Below are positions 20,266 to 33,188 of a stretch of 64,000 bases of DNA, in pieces. Position numbers and translations under genes: made by a program. A model generated the notes under the pieces. That model saw nothing but the letters and a program-made list of their open reading frames with translations, was not told the origin of the DNA and made no database searches. The DNA is from Rhyzopertha dominica. Lineage: Eukaryota; Arthropoda; Insecta; Coleoptera; Bostrichidae. Within the stretch, counting starts at the first letter, position 1. Every line of letters starts with the position of its first letter. Location: NCBI GenBank assembly GCA_025024175.1, contig QCXZ01000086.1, positions 1,736,001 through 1,800,000 on the forward strand. Direction: 5' to 3'.

Positions 20266-23138
20266 ATGTTGTTGTATTCCATACTTTTTTCTGCGATTGC
20301 AGCCGCCTTCGCGGGATATTCAGGTAAGCGTCTTTTTGAATAGATGACTAATCACCTGTAACGTGCGAGGGTACCTATGACCTTTTGCCCATCAGTCTTT
20401 GTTAACATGTATTAATAACTTAAATCGTCGACCAAGGTAAGTATCGTAATATTTCCAAACCGGATTCGGAACTTTACCCACTTGTAGTTGTAAAAACATA
20501 CGTATAAAGTACTTAAATCATTGTTTTCATGAGCCACGTTTCCGATGGGATTCTATCCGGACTAATTAGCATAATTCATTGTGTATATGTGTGGAAAACC
20601 CAAAAGATAATTGCTGAAAGTCAAGGTCACCTTCATTTTCATACAACTCTAAAATAAATCTTATTGTATCCAGACACTTGATGCATATTATCACACGTCA
20701 TTAGAAAATTTACAAAAAAAATATTTTATTTATTCTATTATACATCATATTGTAAGTGAAGCTTATATAAAGTTTTTTTTGGAAAGCACTATAGGGTAAG
20801 ACTTCTTGAAATATGGTTTGTTTAAACTTGCTTTAAATAAAAACTTGTGTCTGTTTTTGTAGCTTTCAAAATCCTATCTACCTTGACCTAGTCAATATTG
20901 ATTTAAGATGTTTGTAGATAAATAGATGGAGTTCATGAAAAATGTAAAAGTAAAAGTTAATTTTTATAATAAGCAACTGAAATTTCCGAATCAAAGACAA
21001 ATTTATTCCACGCTAGCTTTAGACGACATTAAAAATTTTTGATTTTTGTTGAATTCCTCACATTTTCTTGTGTAGAAGTCGGACATCGCGCAAAATAGAA
21101 AAAATGTAGAAAAAACCTCATCCATTAGAAAACAACTTCGGTTCGTTTTTTAAACGTTGGATTCGTGCGACAAAATGGCGCCTTATGAAACTAGTTTTTT
21201 ATATACTATTCTATTTTATACAAAAATTATGTTTAACTATGCGTCATGCGTCAGTTAAATATTGCAGTGTATTTTTCCGTTTTGTGTGCAGTACAGTTTT
21301 AGATCATTGAGTCGTATATAGTTTTGTATATAATGATTGTAATGTAGTTTATGTTGGACAGGATTAGAGGCAATAAACATTTGATACAATCCGATAAGTA
21401 GGTACAGAATACGAACATTGTTACATAAAATGCGACTACAATATTTCAAATTGTTTCGGAGGCATACTGACAGCGATTTCTTTTATTGTTGCAGATAGTT
21501 CCTCCTATTCTTCCAATGCCATAAGCGGAGCTGGTGGTCAAGGCTATGGATACGGATTTTCTGGAGCAGGGCCTTTACCTCCGTTTCCATATTTCGATTT
21601 TTCAAGCTTCTTGACAAATTATTTCCAGGCTCTTCAAAAGTACCACAGCGAACTGGCTGCTAAGTAAGTTTAAAATGCATCTGTATACAACCTGATTTAC
21701 CCCCAATAAACTATTTCTACAAACTCTTTCATCAAATTTGCCACATTTATACTTTGAGTTGCGTTGTTACGTGAAAAATTGCTCTTTTCATAACTAGTTC
21801 CTTACATTTCAACCTATATAACGTCTTCGTCATTTGTAAAGAGATATGTCGTCTCTACAATAAGACAGTTACATTTTGTGATAGTCATATTCTATGTAGT
21901 GGAATAAATAAATCAAAACAATCAACGACACATGCACTCAGTAGACTGATATTGAATTTATCGCTTACATGTTCACTTCTTTCAAATAAGTTCACTCCAG
22001 TTCTAACTGTTGTTAGCTAAATAACAATAACGTGTCTTTCTTGATACAGAACTTAGTTGCGCCAAATTTACATTAAGACGTCATAAAAATAAAATCGCAA
22101 TTTGAAAAGAGAGATTGCCCACATCCACTGCTACACCCTGTATTTAATGTGAGATGATATTTGCATTCTAAATCGCTCAATAATAGTTTGCACAGCCTGA
22201 AATGATTTGAATGGAACAGGTTTGTTGGGTAATTACATACTTTTCAACACATTCACGGACAAACATGCTGATGTAAACTTAAACAGGATACTCGTGTGAA
22301 CTGTAGTTAATTAAAAAACTGTTACAAATCTTGCCTTCTTTTTATGATGAATACTTTCTGCGGTATCACGATACACGTACGTACATCGGTATGTTTGACT
22401 TGACTCTTCTCATCTCTGGATAATAATTTGCCGGACAGATCGAAAAAGAAGGCTGATATAAAATCTGATATAAAATGTTGATGTACCGCGTGTATCGTGA
22501 CTACTATCACCTCTAATTATTCACGCTTTTTCCTTCTCTTAGGGGTCATCCTTACTCTTACTCTCTTACTTCAACTAATCCTGACTCTTCAGCCAGTGCT
22601 ATGTCATCTATTACTTTCGACAACCCTAACCGGTAGGTGGGGGAACACCCAACAATTCCAACTGACCACTTAGTTAATTTTTGCCATTTCCAGTATCCAA
22701 AGGAACGTAGGGCAAAATGCATACTATGGAAGTGGTCAAGGCAACGGATACGGATTCTCTGGATCTTTTCCTGGTGGAGGTTATGGAGGCGGCTACAGCG
22801 GTTCCTTCGGCGGTGGAAGTGGGGGAAGTTACTCGTCTGCGTCGATTGGTCCAGGAGGTACTCATCAAACTGCCGCTGTCTACCCGGCGAATCCTGTAAA
22901 TACGGAACACGCTGCATCTCTTTGAAATTGAAACTTGTATTCTTTGCAGGCCATCCCTAACGTAGATACAAGGAATGGAGGAGCCTCTCCTTCAGGAGGT
23001 GGCGGAGTTTACGGGGTGTTCACTTCGAGTCAGAGTGCAAGTTCCAATATAGATGGTAAGCCCGTCAATTACCACCAAGCTTCAACCACCATCAATGACA
23101 ATGGAAAGGTGTCCACTTATACTGTCCACAATCCTTGA
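20266..23138 (+). CDS. Glycine/serine-rich secreted protein
   Basis: Five exons (20266-20323, 21495-21663, 22543-22632, 22694-22895, 22950-23138) give 235 residues. The signal peptide is MLLYSILFSAIAAAFAG. Two related blocks occur in separate exons: GGQGYGYGFSGAGPLP and GQGNGYGFSGSFPGG, the latter running into Gly/Tyr/Ser repeats. Between them is a conserved-looking FPYFDFSSFLTNYFQALQKY segment. The C-terminus, YGVFTSSQSASSNIDGKPVN followed by a segment ending DNGKVSTYTVHNP, is a pattern I associate with a group of small insect secreted proteins of unknown role. AATAAA lies at 23200-23205. It may be an extracellular matrix, silk-like or cuticular product; this is composition-based inference. 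Confidence 0.8.
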
Positions 23139-23199
23139 AAAGGGCTCTCTGAATATGTTTTTAATAGTTGTAAGTTGATATTTGGGAATTACGTATTAA

Positions 23200-23205
23200 A
23201 ATAAA
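23200..23205 (+). terminator. Polyadenylation signal of the 20266-23138 gene
   Basis: AATAAA about 62 nt after the stop codon. Confidence 0.55.
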
Positions 23206-25483
23206 GCAGTGTCCATGTGGTGTTATCTTGTGTATATTTGATTTCGTGTTGTCCTTATTTATATCGATGTTTTCCAGTTCTATTTTTAATGCACTTTGTA
23301 GTAAGCTTTCCACCTTCTTCTTCTTCTTGCCATACAAAACATGTAAAAACATACAAAACCTACTACCTACTCTTTGCAGCATGAGTGATATTTGAGCAAC
23401 ATAATATTTAAGAAGGGTCCTCAAGGCACCCAGTGTTTTTACCTCTTATCGATGTTAATAAAAATATTTATAATTTTAGGTGCACTTCTAATGAATCCAA
23501 CTTGTATAAATATAATAGGTACATAGATACACAAGGTAAAAGAGGACCTAGTATCGACAAATTAAACAAAGCACATGGTTTGTTCTCACACTGATATAGA
23601 TTAGAATAAACATTGACTCTACAAATTGCAGCAAGTGGTTAAACAAATCGTACTAAGTATAAATAAACGTAAGGGTTATGGCATGTAAGATAGTTATCAC
23701 CGTGACGTCAGGTTCTTTTACATTATCCCTTCTTGTGACGCATTCACATCGCAAGTATTTTACAGAGTAGAGAGAATTGGAATATTACTATAAGCTCTTT
23801 TAATTTTCCGTGATTCTAATAGTGTTTTCTTTTGTGTGCAACATTTTCCATATACACTACATGATTATGTTCTGGTATGCATGTTGTTATTTTCTGAAAA
23901 TTTATACTGCTAACGTGCTTTTTTAGGCTATAACTACATTACAGTTATTTTAATTCAGTCTATAAATTCCACTAAATTCTAAATCACGTACACTGCGTTT
24001 CTTATCCTTATATTTAGTGTTCCTTTTGTTTTAACAGAAGTTAGGGGTTTAAAAAACTAGACAATTTATACAAAATCTTCTTGTCCCATCATTAGATCTG
24101 CTTATTGATTATAGAAACAACATCACTCAAAGCAAGAGAACTGCTTACTGTTTGTGGGTTATGTGTCTGTGAAGAAGTTCCTGAATTAAATTCATTTATA
24201 ATATTTACTTCAACAGTGAACAGGGTAAACAACTTTTGATAGGCATTATACTATAGTATCCTAGTAGGAGTTTAAGTGTTAAATGTTAATTAATATATGG
24301 TGTTATGTATATGGTAGTTCAAGGGGGTTTAAAATAATTTTCCGAATTTACTTTTGTCACGAATCGCACTCTTTCCCAAAGTGTTTTAATTCGAAGTGTT
24401 CGCGAACTTTGTTAACATTCAGGTAGTTTAAACAGCTTTATTTTTCTTTTATTAAAAGCCTGTAATACAGTGTGATTAAAAATTATTCATCGGGTTTTGA
24501 TATACAATATACATAGATATGTTGCAAGATTGTTTTTTAAACTGATAACTAATGTCACACAGCTGTATATTATAAAATAGAGCTTTGCCTTATTGACATA
24601 GAGAAATGAACCTTGATATAGAAACAAGGGCTAGCAAACGGCATATAATATTTCTAGAAACAAACTTTGTCTTTACTTATTGTTCATAATTATCGCATTA
24701 ACTTTAAATGTCCATTATTTCTTGGTGTACTAAGTTGATGTTGATATATTTCCAGCGTAGTATTCCATGATTAGTAATTACTGCAGCATACAGTATTACG
24801 CAGCAGATATAGTGCTATTCAACAGTAGTTTGAAGCCATGTTCTACTATAGAGCACTAAGTGTACTGTAATGATTTATATATCTTTGGAACTGTTATGAA
24901 ATTAGTAATATAAATATACTATATTTAAAAAACGTTATTTTATGATACCGTTTTTGCTAGAGGACGAAAAAAAAAGCTATTTGTCCACATGCTCATTAAA
25001 ATGTAGCCTTCTAGGGTCACCACTTAAAAAAGTTTTGTAAATCAGTTTTTATGTTTAACAATTTATTTGATAGTAAGTTTATCATTTCCTAATTCTTTTA
25101 AACCACACAAAATAGACATTCACGCGCCGCCACTGGATACAAGGAATTTAAGATTCAAATCACGAAGCTGGTACTTACTTACATGTATTTGGATGCACAC
25201 ATGTCCATACATATTCAAAGCACGTACTAAACCATCTGCATTTCATAACACAGACCAATATCGTACAAAATAACAATTATTCTTCTAGATAGAACACCTT
25301 CATGCGTCCTGTGTGCAAGCGGCNACGTTAAACCAAAAATGATACATGGAAAATTANCTTAACCATAAATTAGCCGAAAGCAACTCATCTGCGATATCTG
25401 CAAAACAAAAACAACCGATCAACAGTTACGNCATTCGACTGGAAAAAAAGCTACGTAGATGATAAATTGATGAGCTGCAGATC
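23206..25483. other. Intergenic, no gene seen
   Basis: AT-rich, with several isolated N bases near 25324-25431. No supported coding frame, RNA or element. Confidence 0.55.
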
Positions 25484-26371
25484 TTATTCCAGAGGTGCCA
25501 GTTTTCCGTCTATCTTGGGGCTCCTCACTTGATCAAGGCTCTTCAACTGCGCCCCGGGATACCATTCGGTCTGCCTGGCCTGGCAGGTGCACGGAGTCCA
25601 TCCGGAGGCCGTTTGATGAGCGTGATAATTCCCTAACACACCAGGATCGCTCCACGTCCTTCTGTTTCCATATCTGTACGCCACTGGACTGCGAATGGCT
25701 GCCGATTTTGGATACCACACGTATTGCGGTCCGGGGTTCTCCCCGAAATAGTGGTTATTGTAGGAAGGTTCGAAATAAGGGACTGCCAGTTCGACACCGT
25801 TTTCCTTGTACTTGTTGGGGATGACACCCGGCGGAGAAAATTCCTTGGTGTGGCTTTGAGCGTAGGAATTTTTGCGCTCATAGTCCGCTCTAGAGAGGAT
25901 ATTGTTTTGCCGTTCTTTGTTGAGGATTCCACCATAGCCCGCTACCACTGGAATATCGGGCACGTGCTCCTTAGTTACGGTCTTCTCCGGAGTGGGATTG
26001 GGAACTCCAATTTTGGTCTTCAGGTGAACCACTATGTCGGTGTCTATCGTGTCTTTGTTCGTTTCGTTCTTCACCACCGTCGTATTGCAACCACCCGCAC
26101 CACAAACCACGTCCAGCGCACTTCCTGCAGATTTCTCTTGAGTAACTGCAGAATTCTGGGGCTGATGGGCGCCGGGCAGCGATATGTCACTGATGGTCAC
26201 TTTATCTTTAGGCTCGGCATCACTGCCAAAATCCAACTTGGAATTGATTCCAGGAGGTTGAGCATCTGGAAATAGTAAAAATTATGCAACGTCCGTGATT
26301 TCTCAAGACTTCATAAGCTTACTGCACGCAAATACCACGAGCGTGACAAAGAACAACGTGGGGACCATCAT
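25484..26371 (-). CDS. Secreted proline/tyrosine-rich protein of unknown function
   Basis: Two exons (26371-26323, 26265-25484) with a 57 nt intron encode 276 residues. The N-terminus is a signal peptide (MMVPTLFFVTLVVFACNA). The mature chain is polar, with two N-glycosylation sequons around residues 77-85 (NTT, NET). Its cysteines fall in two tight pairs, VCGAGGC at 71/76 and PCTC at 242/244, suggesting local disulfides. The C-terminal half has many Pro, Tyr, Trp and Asn (for example PYFEPSYNNHYFGENPGPQY). No known domain is recognised and no membrane segment follows the signal. The start could be either of two adjacent ATGs. Cuticle or matrix association is only a compositional guess. Confidence 0.78.
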
Positions 26372-28667
26372 CAAGGCGCGTTTGCAACTCACTGCACCAC
26401 GTGAAACACAACCAATTTAAGAAGACACTGTAAGCGACAATTCCGACGCGGAATAATTAACGATTTCATAGGATTGCCGAGTAGGTAACTATCCTTGTTA
26501 CACTTTCAAGGTTATGCTTTTTTTGCCTTGGTAACGTGTATATGAACGAAGGATTTTTCAAATTGCCCCCGGAGAAGACATTCCATACCTGTGATTAATA
26601 AAGCGACCAACGTTTTGGGAAAATCACTGTCGTCATGTTTCGAAGAAGATGAGCTTAGAAGTTTTCTACCGGACCCAAAAGTTTAGTATTGCTTTCTCGC
26701 TTTTAAAGTTCAATGTTGTAATAAACATTTTTCCTCTTGCCAAAACAGGTTATCATTGGTGTAGATTACGGCGAACAACATTTACCAACACGCGTTCTCT
26801 TACGCTGGCTAATCCGTTACAGCAGTTGATTGTTAATTCAAAAGTATATCTGCGCGAGATATAAGTCAATTTTGAATTAAATTTCGTAAATTAGCTACCA
26901 GGTTCAAGTCTATAATTAAATCGTTGATCTAAAACAGACTCTACACGTGATATTCTTTAAAGCATAGCATAATCATATTTTTGTCTATAATGAAAATACA
27001 ACATTAAGAAGAGCCTCTTGATTACATTGTCCAATAGGTAAATCAATTCAATATAAATAATGAAATAGTCACTCCATCAGCACACCAATAGGATGCTTCT
27101 TAATTTCATGCTGTATTTGGCTTCCAGAACAGCCCAGGATATTATCATATCTCTAATATATAAATTCTGCATTCTGTTTAGCACTGCAAACTTTAATAAA
27201 ACGGAAGTTATTAAATCTAATAACCTCCTGCTATAGAAAGGAAAAGTAGTTCTTTAAGGAGTANTAAAGCACATTGCTACATAACAATTATATCGGCAAT
27301 GACAAAGGGAAGGCAGAAAAAGCAACAAATAATTTACCTCTCATACCTAAAGACGAACGCTGAAACAATGGTTCTACAGCAGGTTTTTGTTTTGTAGCTT
27401 TCGTGAATACGAGTCTAACAAGTGTTATACAGTAATAACCAAAATTACGAAATAACTGGTTTGTTCCCGTAAATATGAACTTTTTTTTAAAGGCAACCAA
27501 GCAATTTTGCGGATTTTTGCCTTACTTCATGCCAATTTGAAATACCTTTCAAGAACTTAAATGGTTAATTTAATAACAGAAGTTTCGTCTCAATTGGCAA
27601 GGACAACTCAGTAAAACTGAACTAATTGATACTCCAATCCACAGTATCCAGTTTAAATAAAAAATTGTGCAAAATGTGATAGTAGCCAGAGTCGGACATA
27701 AAATTCAGGAAATACTGCCCAACTAACTACAAAATTATACCTTTTCTCCATGTATTTCCATATAATTCTTAAGCACTTTTGTCATCGCTATTGGTATTTA
27801 ATACTGTCATTTTTGAAGAACGTTTTTGGTTTGTGGGACTCACAAAATATAGTAATTTTTTTGACTCCAAGTGGCTAATTTCCAAATCATACCTTCGAAT
27901 CTATTTTATGTAATTTCAGAGTTGCGTATGTTTTCAACTCAATCGGCTTAGTGTAAACAATGAGTTGTGTTATAGTGTCCCTCAACATTCATAGATGTGT
28001 AGATACATTTAAGTTTATTGACATCTCGAATACAAATATTTTTACAAAAATTTATTGCACATAGAGAAAACTAATGCAGGCATATGGCAAGACCAGCATA
28101 CNCCTTTACAGAANAAAAAACAACATGTTTTATTGACTTCTTCTTGGTCATATTNTACTGAATACCTTGCAATTACGTTCTCTATTACTTGAAGTACTTG
28201 TTTTTAAATGTTTTCACAGTAATAAATTGCCACATTTAAACAAAACATCTTCATTTTAAGAAAATGCTGGTTGAACTGAAGCATATAAGAGAACAAAACA
28301 CCTGCATGTACGTCGTTTTCATAGTTTATTAAAACCGTGTACAATCAACAGTCGACCGTACACGGGTATAAAAAAGTGTTCCTCGCTAAATATACTTATT
28401 TTATAAATAATGGACAGTCTGGCAAAGAATTGGACTGAAGAACAAAGCTACAACTGTTTCTCTGGCTAAAGCGACAGAAAACAGTCTGCTTATTAAAAGA
28501 AGTTGAGGTTTTTTGTTTTAAACTAGGGCATTGCGACAACTGTTACGAATTGCTGCCTTCTTATTTTCTTAGCAAACGCCGATTTAAGGTAAGTTACGAA
28601 CGTTATTATTTAGAACCGTAGGGTAAGACAATTGAGCAAATTTCCGTACAACACAAAGCATAAGTTA
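26372..28667. other. Intergenic, no gene seen
   Basis: AT-rich spacer between the secreted protein at 25484-26371 and the RYK gene's 3' end. Isolated N bases occur at several points. No supported feature beyond a polyadenylation signal at 28668-28673. Confidence 0.5.
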
Positions 28668-28673
28668 TTTATT
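28668..28673 (-). terminator. Polyadenylation signal of the RYK/derailed gene
   Basis: Minus-strand AATAAA about 200 nt downstream of the stop codon. Confidence 0.45.
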
Positions 28674-28875
28674 TCACTGTATAAAAATACATCTAGTTTC
28701 GTTTCATAGCTGAAATCACGACAAATGTCTTCGAATGAAGCTCCACACAAGCACACACATCGGCACATCGTCTCAAAACAGCGTAATAAATACTAAATCG
28801 AACCAATCACTTTGTACTACACCCGACAGAGATTCAGATACCATTTGGCACCAATAAGGAACAACGATCATCAGT

Positions 28876-31800
28876 CTAAACATATCTTGTAAGCTGAGCA
28901 TAGAATTCTTGCAAGCACACTTGTAGCTGCGCAAACGTAGGCCTTTCTTCGGCGCTCATCGCCCAGCAATAAGCCATTACAGCAAACCTGAAAACAGATA
29001 TTTTTATACAACCTTCTAGAATCAAGTTCAGCTTAATTACAATTCATCAGGGCAATTTATAGGCTGTGCCAGCCTGTAGCCGTCTTTGAGATAAGCTGCC
29101 ATCTCGAACGGATCAATTTCGACGTAAGGTTGTTGAGCTAGAGTAGTCAGTTCCCAAAGTAGAACTCCAAACGACCAAACATCAGTGCTAGGAGAAAAAG
29201 TTTTGTGCTGGAGACTCTCCAGCGCCAACCACTTGATTGGACGATTTTCGTTGTCTCCCAAGCAGTGGTAATCAGAAGGAAACAGATCCCTTGACAGAGC
29301 ATTATCAGCAACCTGAACCCCGAGTTTCTCGTTTACCCTAAAAGCAAATAGTCAATATACGTGTGACTGAAATCTATAAAATTCACGTACACGCAGTTCC
29401 TTGCTGCCAAATCTTTATGCAACAAACGCTTCTTATGCAAGTATTGCATGGCATGAATGATCTGTAAAGCCATGTCGACTACTTCCTGCGTGGTTAACGT
29501 ATGCGATATCCCTTCTGAAGAAAGCTTGCATTTCTGCAGAAATACCTTCATGTTCGTGTAGTTGTCGTAAGGGTAGAGCAAAAGGGGAGCAGAATGATCA
29601 TCTTTCGATATCCCCCGTATGGTTAGAATGTTCTTGTTTACTAGAGAATACATGGAGATGCCTTCTTGCAGCAGCAGGTTGGTTTGTACTTGAGAAGCGT
29701 GATCTGCAACGGTTTTTACCAACACCTGTTCTTCGTTACCATCAGGGTTAGTGTAGACTCCGTGATAGACTCTGCCGAAGGTGCCTTCCATCACTATACT
29801 CTTCAGTCTTACTCGACACCTAAAAATGCGATGTTAATATGACAGTAGAATGAGCGAATGACTATTAGCACTGAAACTTTCGCAAAGGAAAGGTTAAGTC
29901 CGAAATGCAATGTAAGGAAGATGATATAGGATTCCAGTTGAATTTGAGAGTTTCCAACAATTCTTAATAAATTTTAAACTTAAACTAAAACAATATTGTC
30001 GTCGGAGATAGTCAAAGCTGGGTAATCAAACGTATTATAAATAATGCAAACGTTTAAGAATTTGACAATTTCTTTCGTCGTCACTGGATAAGTTGAAGAT
30101 AAATTCAAATCTGAAACGATAAAAATATGCCCAGAACCTATTAGCGAATTTGCTAGCTATTGACTTCTTCTAATAAAGTCCTAAATAACGGCGTGCTAGA
30201 CATTTACAGCAATATCTTGTCGTTTCTTCGATATCGATATTATTAAAACATTATTAATTTCTGCTTGACTGAAAATATTGATAAACATGGTCAACAGAGC
30301 ATAACGTATTTTTCTGTTTTGTTCTTTGACAAGGATCAGATCAGATCAATATTTTTCCAAAAATATAATCATCTAGTATTATGGACGCCGAAAGCGTTTA
30401 CCCTCCTATTTTTCCAAAACTACTATTGTTGCAGATACATTATTTTCAAGTAAAACCGTAGTATAGAATTTGCAGCACAAGGAATAACAAGAGGAGACAA
30501 TTCTAATTGGTGACAAGATTGATCCCCCTTCTTCCTTTTACGGGACGAGAAGAATAGAAAGATTGCTTCAGTTGTAAGATAAAGAAGAAGCTTTTTATTG
30601 CGGAACAAATTTGTTTCTTTTTGTAGGCGTTGCATTGCCGTAGTTTGTTCATGTTTAGAGATGACTTTTGGAGTTCTGCATCTTTAGATGAACTATTACA
30701 TAAACACAAAGCCTTTCGGACTAAAAAATTGGTCAGAACATTCTGGAAAACGAATGCTCTTCTATGAGCATCTTAGTACGAACCTTTGCACACTCAAATG
30801 GGATATCCGGTCCTGTAAATCCTTACTCCGCTCATCAATCAGGGAATAGCTCGGCATTCTTCTGAAGCTGCCGTAAGAATTCGATGGATTTCTGTGTGCG
30901 GCAGCAACGAACGTGTTTCGAGCTTCGTTATTTTCTTCTCTCGTTCTCCTGAGCTTCTTGTTCCTTACATAGTAGAAAACAACCAGCAGAGCCAGCACCA
31001 GTTTTAAAACCACGGCGCAGCTGACGGCGAAGTAGAATATGTGCGCAGAGTTCGTCTGGCTGGAGACGGTCTCGACCTCGACGTGAGCATTTTCGTTTTT
31101 CAAGCATATCTTTTTCCTCTTGAACGTGAGGGCCGTTGCATTCCCGGAAGCGTTGTTGATTTTAACGGTGATGACCACATTTACTTCGGCAGAGGCAAGC
31201 CCAGTACACGGAAGGGACACGGCGAAAGTTTGACCCGTCGAGGGAACGTTGCCTGTGGATGATATATTGAGCTGCGGATGGCTTAGCGCTAAGGAGTTCG
31301 TTGTTTCTATTTCTATGGCGTAGGAGAGCTACGAAAGTATAAGACGTTGAAGAATTATTAGGCATGATAGAAGTAAACTTACTGGTTTAGATGGCAGGCC
31401 TTCCCAAGTGAAGTGCAAGGAGTCTATATTTGAAGGAACAGCAACCACGAACGCCAGTGCATAATTATTTATTACACCATCTCGCACGTAATATAGTTCA
31501 GCTTCCAGACCTAAAAAAATGGTGTTTTTGTATTTCATCTTTCCTACTCGAAAACATAAAATTGTTACAGTTAAAACAAACAATTCTGATTGAAGGTATA
31601 GACGTTAAAATTCAGTACTTTCCTACTAAATATTGCGAAGTCTTTCTGAATTTGTAATCATGGTATTTGCTCCTTTCTGTTGGAGAGTTACTTTCAAAAT
31701 GAACAGAAAATAAATGGACGTTGGGAATATTTAATTCCACTCTATCTGGAGTAGTTTTATGATCAGTAGATAAACCTAGAAGATTTGCGGTTTTGTTGCC

Positions 31801-32800
31801 AACAATAATAAACTTCTTGAGAAAACTTGGTTTCGTCCGTCTGGTTACACAAACTCACAAAATATGATAATTTGGGCAATTCAGAAATAGTAGTTTGAGC
31901 AGAATTATTGGTCCAATTTTCATTTAACAAAATTTTTAAACTATATATTTTATCAACATTTAAGGCATTTTGTTAAAGAAATAATATATTTCCGATTTGT
32001 GAAGTATTTGTTTCTTTTATTAAAAGAAGCTTTAAACAATGTTTAATAGAGGTATCAATGGCTATCATTTTCGAAAAAAACATATTTTAAATCATTAAAT
32101 CCATAGTTATGACAGCAGGTGTGTAATGTAATGTTTTCCTAAATTTTGTACATAAATAAATGCTGAAGAAACTTAATTAATTAAAAGTCATTTTCTCATG
32201 ACCTGTATACAATGGTTTCTAAATCTTCTGCCAGGGTTTTTATACTTTCCAAATCCAACAAAATTTAATAATTTGTTGTTCATTCATACTAAGTGTAATG
32301 GGATTTGAAGGTACTGAATTCTGATGCGTCTAAAATCACTAAACAAATATATAGTGGATTGCATGAAATTAAAAAGAGTGAATTTCTCACGCAACTGCTC
32401 TAGATGACCTTCAGAAAATCAACATCTTTTGTGAAATTGCCGGCTTCTTAAATATTTATTTTTCTCGGAGATAACACAATTTAAATGCAAACACTCGAGG
32501 TTAGCAAAATATATTACACTGCATACGGCAATGGCATTTATAAAACTGTGTCTTGCAGGTAGCGAATTTAGCTTTTTGTAGAATTTTAATTCATGCGGTC
32601 GATGGCCCTCATAGCAGCCATGCGCATGTCCCCATAATTATTTTGTAAACAAAACGTTATAAACTAAATAATCCTTTAAGCAAAGACAAAACAAACTCAC
32701 CAAAGAGCTTCTGCACTTCCGATTGGTCCAAATAAAAATTTAAATACCCTTTAGCGACGTGGAACAGCAAAATACATACAACAGCTTGGCTAACCCTCAT
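28876..32800 (-). CDS. drl: RYK/Derailed-family Wnt receptor tyrosine pseudokinase
   Basis: Six exons (32800-32701, 31510-31383, 31328-30784, 29819-29391, 29337-29041, 28987-28876) encode 536 residues, normal for RYK. A signal peptide (MRVSQAVVCILLFHVAKG) precedes a WIF (Wnt-binding) domain, residues about 18-150, beginning LNFYLDQSEVQKLFGLEAEL. One membrane helix lies at about 172-196. The cytoplasmic kinase-like domain (about 265-530) has the glycine loop EGTFGRVYHG, the ATP-site lysine K293 (VLVK), HKD at 392-394 instead of HRD and DNA at 412-414 instead of DFG, the RYK hallmarks of a weak or dead kinase. It acts at the cell surface, binding Wnt5-type ligands in axon and muscle guidance. 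The derailed/doughnut paralogs cannot be separated by eye, so the symbol denotes the family. The donor after 30784 (GTTCGT) is weak but keeps frame and family sequence. Confidence 0.9.
29820..30783. other. Intron of the RYK gene, nothing identified
   Basis: The 964 nt intron between the juxtamembrane exon and the first kinase exon. No conserved frame or element is recognised. The larger intron 31511-32700 is likewise AT-rich and featureless. Confidence 0.5.
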
Positions 32801-33136
32801 TTTGAACAAATATCCTTCGTACAGGCCATTGAGTTGGGGTATTTTTTTTATTATTTCACAACCATTGTTATCTTTCGTAAAAGATTGTATAAATGAGATT
32901 CGAATAACGATCTTTTTCACCGGTCCCACAAACCATCACATCAACGCTTGGTGGGCTACGCCATGACTGTATTGACTAAACGACATTTTTACGCATCCTT
33001 CCACGAAGCTGTACGAAGTCGGTCGACTAAATATACCTGGCTTTGCCCCGTTATCCTTATCTGAGAGTAATCTTGTTTGGCGCCGTGAATTTCGGATACA
33101 AGGTACCTTTTGTATAGTGTATTACAGAATAATAAG

Positions 33137-33142
33137 TTTATT
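33137..33142 (-). terminator. Polyadenylation signal of lipocalin 1
   Basis: Minus-strand AATAAA about 47 nt beyond the stop codon. Confidence 0.5.
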
Positions 33143-33188
33143 TAACAAATAAATAAGTACATCTATAAATTATTGTGCATGTNGCTTA

